Of a DNA stretch of 58,380 nt, positions 52,469-58,380 are shown piece by piece. The notes under the pieces are model-generated. The model was not told the DNA's origin and did no database searches. It saw only the letters and a program-made list of their open reading frames with translations. The first letter of the stretch is position 1. Each line of letters starts with the position of its first letter. The translations under genes and the position numbers were made by a program. Location: assembly GCA_023402175.1 (NCBI GenBank), contig JAEXCN010000365.1:1-58380 (forward strand), in the 5' to 3' direction. The DNA comes from Pseudomonadota bacterium. Lineage in GTDB: Bacteria; Myxococcota_A; Polyangia; Polyangiales; Polyangiaceae.

Positions 52469-53995
52469 ATGAGCGGCGTCGTCGTCCTGATCGCCATCCT
52501 CGCGATCCGCGGGCTTGCGCACTACTCGCAGAAGAAGAATGGCGCGCCTGTCGCCCAGACCGCACGAGGCGGAGGCCCGTTGGTCTGGTGGCTGCTCCTC
52601 GTCGCCTGGCTCATCTTCTCCATCTACGCGCTCGCGACCGCGCTGAGCCTGCTCGTCGACGGCGCAGTGGTCACGGCGGCGACGCTGCTCGACATCGCGT
52701 GGAAGGTCCTCGTCGTTGCAGCAGGAGCGTGCTTCTTCTTCTTCGCGTGGACGATTCTGAGCGCGCTCGCGCGGGGCGGCCGACCGAAGCTCGTCTACTA
52801 TCTCGCCCGCATCGCGCTCGTCTTTCCGAGCACGGGCGAGACGCGCTCGGGCGCGTGCCTGCTCGCGCTCCTCGCGCTCGCTCGCCGCGGTGACGTGACC
52901 GCGGCCGAGCGAGAGTGGGTGCGTGCGCGGCTCCGCAACGAGAAACGTCACCTCGGAACGTACGCGACGGCATGTGCGCTTCATCTGCTGCTCGAATCGC
53001 GCGCCGCCCGGGACGAGGGCCGCATCGGCGATGCGCACCAGTCGCTCCACCGCGCACGAATTCTCCTCGGGACGGTGACGTACGTCTCCGCGCGCGGCGT
53101 CCCGAGCGCGGTCCGGAAGATCGTGTGGGAGCTGCTCGGTCTCGACGATGCTCGTCTCGGCCACTGGGGCTCGCTCGAGATCGCGCCCGAGAAAGCGCTC
53201 ACGCCGGTCTCACGCGTGCTGCGGGGATGGACGCGCGAGCGGCTCATGGACAAGCCGGCCGAGCCGAAGGTCGATCGACTCCGCCGGAAGCTCACGTCAC
53301 CGGGCCTCGATCGCCTCTTCGCCCGGACGAACGAGTCGCTCCGACCCGACGGCGCACGAGCGATGTGGATGCGTGCGCAGCGACACTTCCGCGTGCTCGT
53401 CCTCGGTGGCTCGATCGGACCGCGCCACGTGATGAACGTGCTCGCGACGTTCGACGTGATGCTCCATCCCGAGTTCCCGGAGACGATGTTGCCGGAGGCG
53501 ATCCGGACCGACGACGAGCTCGTCGCCGGCGTCCACGAAGAGATCGCCGCGGCGCTCACCGAGCCGATCCTCCGCGAGGGAGCGCCGCTCTTCGCGATGA
53601 AAGCGTACGGCCCGATCTCGGCGCGAGTGTACCAGCGAGTCGAGGCCGCGCTCTTCGGCGAGATGGAACGCACGCTCCGCGCGCTCGACATGCGGACGAA
53701 GGCAGGGCACCGTCGCGACAGCGCGTTCGAGGAATGGCTCGAGGCCTCCGAGGTCCGATCGCTCTACCGGCGCATCGAGATGGCGCTCGGGCCCGACGCG
53801 ATCGGCCAGGTATGGCCTCACTTCGTGTTCAGCTACTGCAACCTCGGCGTTCAGCTCGCCGAGACCGCGCCGCGCATGCGCCCGCTCGCCCATGCGATCT
53901 TCAAATGCCTCTCGGGCGAGGCCGTCCGTTTCGACGACAAGGAAAACATCAAGCAGCAGGCGCACAACATGCGGGTGACGGCGGGGGCGGAATGA
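52469..53995 (+). CDS. membrane-anchored protein of the Hsp70 operon, unknown function
   Basis: 508 residues. Three hydrophobic segments lie in the first 100 residues (VVVLIAILAIRGLAHY; LVWWLLLVAWLIFSIYALATALSLL; LLDIAWKVLVVAAGACFFFFAWTIL). The other 400 are soluble, mostly helical and Arg/Ala-rich, with repeated helix pairs such as GACLLALLALARRGDVTAAEREWVRARL and YATACALHLLLESRAARDEG, suggesting TPR-like packing. The cytoplasmic domain could recruit the Hsp70/J-like pair to the inner membrane. It starts 9 bp after the J-like stop with a GGGA site. No family recognised. Confidence 0.82.
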   Translation: MSGVVVLIAILAIRGLAHYSQKKNGAPVAQTARGGGPLVWWLLLVAWLIFSIYALATALSLLVDGAVVTAATLLDIAWKVLVVAAGACFFFFAWTILSALARGGRPKLVYYLARIALVFPSTGETRSGACLLALLALARRGDVTAAEREWVRARLRNEKRHLGTYATACALHLLLESRAARDEGRIGDAHQSLHRARILLGTVTYVSARGVPSAVRKIVWELLGLDDARLGHWGSLEIAPEKALTPVSRVLRGWTRERLMDKPAEPKVDRLRRKLTSPGLDRLFARTNESLRPDGARAMWMRAQRHFRVLVLGGSIGPRHVMNVLATFDVMLHPEFPETMLPEAIRTDDELVAGVHEEIAAALTEPILREGAPLFAMKAYGPISARVYQRVEAALFGEMERTLRALDMRTKAGHRRDSAFEEWLEASEVRSLYRRIEMALGPDAIGQVWPHFVFSYCNLGVQLAETAPRMRPLAHAIFKCLSGEAVRFDDKENIKQQAHNMRVTAGAE

Positions 53996-54108
53996 GCACA
54001 TCCATCCGCGGGCGCCCTCGACTGCGCGCCATCGAGCCGCCCAGGTCGGCTCTGGTCGCCGGCGCGCGGGCGCGTTAGGGAAGCAGCCTCTTCGGAGGAT
54101 TCACACCC

Positions 54109-54624
54109 ATGGTCGGTATCTACGAGCTGACGGTCCCGTACTTCGACAAGTACCTGCAGAACCTCGAGCGCTGGATCGACAAGACCCTCGCGTTCGCTGA
54201 AGCGAAGAAGTTCGACGCGAACACCTTGCTCTCCGCTCGGCTCGCGCCGGATCAGTTCCCGCTCGTCCGCCAGATCCAGACTGTCTGCGACAACGCCAAG
54301 CTCTGCTGCGCGCGCCTCGCAGGCAAGCAGGCGCCCTCGCATCCGGATACGGAGCAGACGTGGGACGAGCTCCGGACGCGCATCCGTAGCGTGCGCGAGT
54401 ACGTGAACGGCTTCAAGAAGGAGGACTTCGACGGGTACGAAGGCCGAACGGCGACGTTCCCGTGGATGCCGGGCAAGGGCCTCGACGGAAAGGACTACCT
54501 CCTCGAGTTCGCGATCCCGAACTTCGGCTTCCACCTCGTGACGACGTATTCGATCCTCCGCAACAACGGCGTCGATCTCGGCAAGACCGACTTCATCGGC
54601 AGCCTTCCCTTCCGCGACGCCTGA
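54109..54624 (+). CDS. DUF1993 family protein (DinB-like helical bundle)
   Basis: 171 residues, the usual family length. Features include YELTVPYFDKYLQNLERWIDKTLAFAEAKKFD, LLSARLAPDQFPLVRQIQTVCDNAKLCCARLAG, TWDELRTRIRSVREYVNGF and the C-terminal IPNFGFHLVTTYSILRNNGVDLGKTDFIG, all typical of DUF1993. The family has a DinB/YfiT-like four-helix bundle and no proven activity. GGAGG lies about ten bases before the ATG at 54109. The stop overlaps the start of the HD-domain gene (TGATG). Confidence 0.92.
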   Translation: MVGIYELTVPYFDKYLQNLERWIDKTLAFAEAKKFDANTLLSARLAPDQFPLVRQIQTVCDNAKLCCARLAGKQAPSHPDTEQTWDELRTRIRSVREYVNGFKKEDFDGYEGRTATFPWMPGKGLDGKDYLLEFAIPNFGFHLVTTYSILRNNGVDLGKTDFIGSLPFRDA

Positions 54625-55208
54625 TGAGCGATCCCGCACGAGCTTCGAACGCGCTCGCGGCGATCGAGCTCGTCCAGTTTCTCGACCGCCTCGCAGCGCT
54701 TCCCCGGACGGGGTGGCTGCTGCGAGGGGTCGTCGACCCGGAGAGCATCGCGGAGCACACGTATGGCGTCTGCGTCGTCGCGACGGTCCTCGTCGACGAT
54801 CTGCGCGCGCGCGGCCTGACCGTCGACGGAGAGCGCGTGCTCCGAATGGCGCTTCTGCACGACGCCGCCGAGGCGTTCACCGGCGACATCCCGATGCCGG
54901 CGAAGACCGAGAAGCTCGACGTCGCGCTCGAGGAAGCGGAAGCCCTCTTGCTCTCGAAGGTGCTTCCCGCGCCGCAGCTCGCGCTGTGGAAGGAAGCGGA
55001 GGAGGGCAAGACGCTCGAGGCACGCATCGTGAAGGCGGCCGACAAGGTGCAGATGCTAATCAAGGCGCTGACCTACGAGCAGCAGCGCCGCGGGCGCCTC
55101 CACGAGTTCTGGGAGAACACGAAGAACCGTCGCCACATGGATCTCGACTTCGCGCGAGAGCTGTTCGCGGAGCTCGAGCAACTAGCCAGCGCCGAGCGGA
55201 CACGGTGA
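54624..55208 (+). CDS. HD-domain phosphohydrolase (YfbR/HDDC2-like)
   Basis: 194 residues. The HD signature is complete: the His in ESIAEHTYGVCVVA, HDAAEAFTGDIPMP with the HD pair, and the distal Asp in EARIVKAADKVQMLIKAL. YfbR-type enzymes remove phosphate from 5'-deoxyribonucleotides; eukaryotic HDDC2 is similar. The first 35 residues (ELVQFLDRLAALPRTGWLLRGV) match this branch. It overlaps the DUF1993 stop at its start and the methyltransferase GTG at its end, so all three are translationally coupled. Confidence 0.9.
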   Translation: MSDPARASNALAAIELVQFLDRLAALPRTGWLLRGVVDPESIAEHTYGVCVVATVLVDDLRARGLTVDGERVLRMALLHDAAEAFTGDIPMPAKTEKLDVALEEAEALLLSKVLPAPQLALWKEAEEGKTLEARIVKAADKVQMLIKALTYEQQRRGRLHEFWENTKNRRHMDLDFARELFAELEQLASAERTR

Positions 55209-56014
55209 AGCGCGGAGGACATCCTGCCGCCCGGCCTTCTCGTGGCGCGGCGCCCCCCACACGGCCTGCCGCGGGCAAAGGCGCACCCGACGAGATCGAG
55301 CGCATCCACGGCTTCCGCGCCGGTCTCGCCGTGCTCGCGAAGCGTCCCGGCGACGTGATCCGCGTCGCGTGCGTGCGCGAGATCGTCGAAGAGATCGAGC
55401 GCGCGCTCGGCGACCACGCGGGGGACGTGAGCATCGGCGTGCTGCCGGACCGCGACATCGAGAAGCTCGCGCACTCCAATCAGCACGAAGGCCTCGTCCT
55501 CGAAGCACGCGCACGCCACTGGGCGACACCGCAGGAGCTCGGAGATCTCCTCACGCAGAAGCGCGGCGTCGCGATCGCGCTCGACCGCGTGCGCAACTCG
55601 TACAACATCGGCGCGGTCCTCCGGAGCGCAGCGTTCTTCGGGGTCGACGCGGCGCTGCTCGGGGCCCCGGCACCTCATCCAGGGCTCGATCCGAACGCGC
55701 TCCGCGTCGCCGAGGGTGGCGTCGAGCACCTCGTGACGGCACGGACGACGGACCTCGCCGATACGCTGTCGCGCCTCCGCGCGCGCGGGGTGAAGGTATT
55801 CGGCGCCGACGGCCATGCGGACGCCGACGCGCTACGCTTCGACTTCGGCCGGCCCGCCGTCCTCGTGATGGGCAACGAGCGTGAAGGGCTCGGCCCGCGC
55901 GTGCGTGCTCAATGCGATGCGATCGTCGCCATCCGCGGCACCGGAGCCGTCGAGTCGCTCAATGTCGGCGTCGCCGCAGGCGTTCTCATCGCGCAGCTCG
56001 CATCTCCGCGCTGA
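55205..56014 (+). CDS. SpoU/TrmH family 2'-O-methyltransferase (SPOUT)
   Basis: 269 residues from a GTG at 55205 whose last two bases form the TGA of the HD gene. A basic N-terminal extension (about 25 residues) precedes DEIERIHGFRAGLAVLAKRPG and the L30e-like substrate domain with SNQHEGLVLEA. The SPOUT domain has VRNSYNIGAVLRSAAFFGVDAALL (motif 1), VLVMGNEREGLG (motif 2) and SLNVGVAAGVLIAQL (motif 3), the knotted S-adenosylmethionine site. It methylates ribose 2'-OH in rRNA or tRNA; the target nucleotide is unknown. Confidence 0.94.
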   Translation: MKRGGHPAARPSRGAAPPTRPAAGKGAPDEIERIHGFRAGLAVLAKRPGDVIRVACVREIVEEIERALGDHAGDVSIGVLPDRDIEKLAHSNQHEGLVLEARARHWATPQELGDLLTQKRGVAIALDRVRNSYNIGAVLRSAAFFGVDAALLGAPAPHPGLDPNALRVAEGGVEHLVTARTTDLADTLSRLRARGVKVFGADGHADADALRFDFGRPAVLVMGNEREGLGPRVRAQCDAIVAIRGTGAVESLNVGVAAGVLIAQLASPR

Positions 56015-56070
56015 TCCGACGAAGACGGCCGCGGCCTCGTCCGGCGCAGTCACGTGATACCCTCGCGACC

Positions 56071-56379
56071 ATGGATCCCAAGGTCGCCAAGTGCCTGCTC
56101 GTCTCGAAGGTCCTCGTGGCCGACGGGATCATGACGGAGAACGAGCGCATCTTCCTCGACAAGATGATGACACGGCTCGGCCTCGACGCCGCTGATCGAC
56201 AACGCGTCCTCGACCTCGAAGGTTGGGATCAGGCCGAGCCCGCCGTCGCGAAGCTCTCCGCCGACGAGAAGCGCGAGCTCGTCTCGATGCTGACGGCGGC
56301 ATCGGCGACGGACGGGCGTTCGTCGCCGCTCGAAGCGGCCACGGTGAAGCGGATCACGGCGGCGCTCGGCGTCGAGTGA
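56071..56379 (+). CDS. TerB-like small acidic protein
   Basis: 102 residues from the ATG at 56071. The helical pattern matches TerB/DUF533-like domains: KCLLVSKVLVADGIMTENERIFLDKMMTRLGL and KRELVSMLTAASATDGRSSPLEAATVKRITAALG, two copies of the A-DG-x-x-x-x-E motif that bind metal in TerB. No tellurite-resistance cluster is present, so the role is unknown. It ends 26 bp inside the convergent lipoprotein gene. Confidence 0.85.
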   Translation: MDPKVAKCLLVSKVLVADGIMTENERIFLDKMMTRLGLDAADRQRVLDLEGWDQAEPAVAKLSADEKRELVSMLTAASATDGRSSPLEAATVKRITAALGVE

Positions 56380-57442
56380 CGGCGTCACCGCTCGGACGCA
56401 CGTCGATCTCGGTCCCGGACGGAATCGTCACCCGCACGCCCGGGTGCGTAAGCGCGAGCACCACGCGCTCTCCCGGTGCGGGAGCCTTCGGAAGCTCACC
56501 GAGGTCGATCGCGGCTTTCCAGATCGGCATCCCGCGATCGTCGTAGCGGAACGCGAGCGTGTGGAACGGCGAGCCCTCCGCCGCCGAAGGCTGCGCGATC
56601 TGGACGAGCACGAACGAATCGTCGGTATCCGCCGCGAGGCTCGGCGCGGCGACCGCTCCCGGGCGCGAGCGGACCCCGAGGTCGAGACCTTCTCCCCACG
56701 CCGGCGCTCCGCTCTCCTTGATGAGCCGTGCGCGCGTCACGCCCGGGCGAGCCGCAACGACGATCCATCCGCGGCCGGGCCAGAACAGGAGCGAGAGAGC
56801 GTCGCACGATTCGACGCCCGAGAGCGCCTGGAAGTCTGCGAAGGGCGAGCCGTCGTCGTCCCAGATGCGCAGCGCAACGAGGCTCGTCGGCGGATCACAC
56901 GCGGCGATCGCCACGCGGCCGAGCGGCGCCGGCGCGATCGCGATCGGTCCGACCGGCGGCATGATGCCGGCGACCGGACGTTCCTTCGACCAGAGGACGG
57001 CGCCGTCGTCGCGGAGCACGAGCGCGATCGGGCGTGCATCACTCGTCGGCTTGCCCGACTCCGCGACGAGCACGACGCGTCGTCCGGCGGCGGTGAGCTC
57101 GGTCGTCTGGAGGTCGAAGGGCCCGGGAGCACCTTCGAAGTGTTTTTCGAGCAGCGCCCTCGCCTCTTTCGATCCGGCGATCGCGGGATCGCTGGCGAGC
57201 TTGCCGATCCGCGCGCGCCGCGCCTCCGTCGGCGCAACCCTCGTGAGCGTGAAGCCCGCGTCCGGGACGCTCGCGCTCGGCAGCGTGGATGTCGGGGCGG
57301 CGGCATCCGGCGCAAGCGAAAGAAGCGGGCCATCGGTGGACGCATCCGCGCCCGGAGCAGCTTCTTTGCGGGAACACCCGTTGAGAGCGAGGCCCAAGGA
57401 CGCGAACAGCGCGAGCGGCGCGATGAAGCAGCTACGATGCAC
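56354..57442 (-). CDS. lipoprotein of unknown function
   Basis: 362 residues. The signal MHRSCFIAPLALFASLGLALNGC ends in LNGC, a lipobox. An Asp/Ala/Pro/Ser linker follows to about residue 60. The rest is beta-rich, with repeated short strands, for example RRVVLVAESGK, RPIALVLRDDGAVLWSKERPV, SLVALRIWDDDGSPFADFQAL and GWIVVAARPGVTRARLI. This suggests a beta-propeller-like fold in which each blade ends in an acidic turn. No family assigned. Its 3' end overlaps the TerB-like gene by 26 bp. Confidence 0.78.
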   Translation of the reverse strand: MHRSCFIAPLALFASLGLALNGCSRKEAAPGADASTDGPLLSLAPDAAAPTSTLPSASVPDAGFTLTRVAPTEARRARIGKLASDPAIAGSKEARALLEKHFEGAPGPFDLQTTELTAAGRRVVLVAESGKPTSDARPIALVLRDDGAVLWSKERPVAGIMPPVGPIAIAPAPLGRVAIAACDPPTSLVALRIWDDDGSPFADFQALSGVESCDALSLLFWPGRGWIVVAARPGVTRARLIKESGAPAWGEGLDLGVRSRPGAVAAPSLAADTDDSFVLVQIAQPSAAEGSPFHTLAFRYDDRGMPIWKAAIDLGELPKAPAPGERVVLALTHPGVRVTIPSGTEIDVRPSGDAVTRRRAPP

Positions 57443-57517
57443 GGGCCGTCAGCATACCTCGTCCTTCGGTGCCTCGCGTCGGCGGTGTCTCCCCACTTGC
57501 CCAGTACGCGCGCGGCT

Positions 57518-58291
57518 TCAGCGCTTGCGCGCCGACACGATGACGACTCGTTCGTATGGCGGCGGGCAGATGCCCGTGTGCGGCTCGACGTCGAACCCAT
57601 GCCGCTCGAGCAGCGGCGCGACCTCGGGCCAGAGAAACGTGAGGTAGTACATGATGAACGGCGGCCGGAGCAGCGCGTTCCGAACGCGCATGACCGCGTT
57701 GAACCCGTGCGCCATCCAGAACCACGGGTCGACCGGCCTCGGCCTCTGGGTCGTCGCGAAGACGAAGCGACCTCCTCTTCTCAGCGCGCGCGCTATCTCG
57801 GCGACGAATCGGTCCTCGTCCCGGGCGAGCACGTGGCCGAACGCGCCGACGGACGTGACGACGTCCATCTCGCTGTCGAACGGCAGCTCCAGGGCGTCGC
57901 CGCGCACGAGCTCCACGCGAGCATCACCCGGCGCGTCGGCGAGCCGCCGGCGTGCCTCTTCGAGCATTCCCGCGCTGAAGTCGATGCCGACGACGCGCTC
58001 GGTGCAGAGCGGCCGGAGGTGGCGCATCGCAGCGCCGGTCCCGCAGCAGACATCGAGCGCAGCTCCGATCGAGCGCGGCTGTCCGATCAGCTTCGCCATC
58101 GCCGCGAGCACCGGATCGGGCGTGCGGAACGGGGTGTGATCGAACTTCGGCGCGATGAGATCGTAGCCGCGCTCGGTCGACGCGAGCGCCTCGCGCATCA
58201 GCTCGATGAAGGTCGGCCCCTCGGGATGGAACACGCGTCCTTTTCGCTCCTGCCAGTGTCCGTCCGCGTCGAGCGATGCGGACGCCCTCAC
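57518..58291 (-). CDS. class I SAM-dependent methyltransferase
   Basis: 257 residues from a GTG at 58291; no ATG precedes the conserved region. The class I Rossmann motif I is IGAALDVCCGTGAAMRHL, followed by VVGIDFSAGMLEEARRRL (motif Post I), ELVRGDALELPFDSEMDVVTSVGAFGHVL (motifs II-III) and FVAEIARALRRGGRFVFATTQR. A hydrophobic C-terminal segment (RPPFIMYYLTFLWPEVAPLL) and the family type suggest a small-molecule or lipid substrate such as a quinone or fatty acid, not protein. Substrate is unproven. The region to the window end (58292-58380) holds nothing I can support. Confidence 0.9.
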   Translation of the reverse strand: MRASASLDADGHWQERKGRVFHPEGPTFIELMREALASTERGYDLIAPKFDHTPFRTPDPVLAAMAKLIGQPRSIGAALDVCCGTGAAMRHLRPLCTERVVGIDFSAGMLEEARRRLADAPGDARVELVRGDALELPFDSEMDVVTSVGAFGHVLARDEDRFVAEIARALRRGGRFVFATTQRPRPVDPWFWMAHGFNAVMRVRNALLRPPFIMYYLTFLWPEVAPLLERHGFDVEPHTGICPPPYERVVIVSARKR

Positions 58292-58380
58292 GTTACGTGG
58301 CGTCGGTCGAGTCGAGCAAGGCTCCCGGCTCGGACGTGCGAGCCCCGGCGCGCCCGCGACTGCTCCGAGGCGCTGCGAAC

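Noticed and set aside
53992..54078. 28-codon frame overlapping the stop of the Hsp70-operon membrane protein (ATGA)
   Set aside because: The overlap resembles coupling, but the peptide is Arg/Pro-rich with no conserved feature and could arise by chance in such sequence.

Overview
The window is 58 kb of GC-rich chromosomal DNA, roughly two thirds G+C, with strong G/C preference at third codon positions and frequent GTG starts. Gene content points to a predatory or soil Myxococcota (Polyangia-like) bacterium. It carries two large Ser/Thr protein kinases with Pro/Ala-rich tails and many small lipoproteins with Asp/Gly/Ser/Thr-rich linkers after the lipid-binding cysteine. It also has a polysaccharide deacetylase fused to FG-GAP repeats, a C-type-lectin lipoprotein, a beta-helix lipoprotein and a very large TPR protein. 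This placement is inference: no rRNA or other phylogenetic marker is present. I see no tRNA, rRNA, CRISPR array, transposase, integrase or phage gene.

Layout. 1-4.9 kb: the 3' part of a GH15 glucoamylase/trehalase-like gene, a stand-alone LigD-type polymerase and, convergent to it, an ATP-dependent DNA ligase. The 1.1 kb between these two has no convincing gene but holds three nested inverted repeat pairs and several hairpins. 4.9-13.2 kb: a GT26 glycosyltransferase, a metallophosphoesterase divergent from a nucleotidyltransferase-fold protein, a NIF3 family protein, a 1239-residue TPR protein and a small membrane protein. 13.2-20.4 kb: a lipoprotein, a two-gene RND efflux operon, a MetX-like alpha/beta hydrolase lipoprotein and a tail-anchored protein. 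20.4-30.8 kb: a Cys-rich lipoprotein, a YchJ-like protein, a deacetylase/FG-GAP fusion, RecQ, a quinone oxidoreductase, a beta-helix lipoprotein and unknowns.

30.9-37.6 kb: a CocE/NonD hydrolase divergent from an FGE-sulfatase-domain protein, a GIY-YIG protein, a translationally coupled hydroxyacid-oxoacid transhydrogenase plus thioesterase pair, a TetR-like regulator with a long N-terminal extension and a small membrane protein. 37.7-47.5 kb: a kinase, lipoproteins, a hemolysin-III family membrane protein, a lectin-domain lipoprotein, a cyclophilin, a TetR regulator with a clear palindromic operator at its own start, an MFS transporter and a PolX/PHP DNA polymerase. 47.7-54.0 kb: a kinase followed by a tight operon of a divergent Hsp70, a J-like protein lacking HPD and a membrane-anchored protein. 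54.1-56.0 kb: a coupled DUF1993 / HD phosphohydrolase / SpoU methyltransferase operon. 56.1-58.3 kb: a TerB-like protein, an overlapping convergent lipoprotein and a SAM methyltransferase.

Most of the window is ordinary accessory chromosome. The parts most worth follow-up are the nested inverted-repeat island between the two end-joining-type genes, the Hsp70/J-like/membrane operon, the minisatellite inside the thioesterase gene and several palindromic operator candidates. Functions come from motif recognition in the translated sequence; no database search was run.
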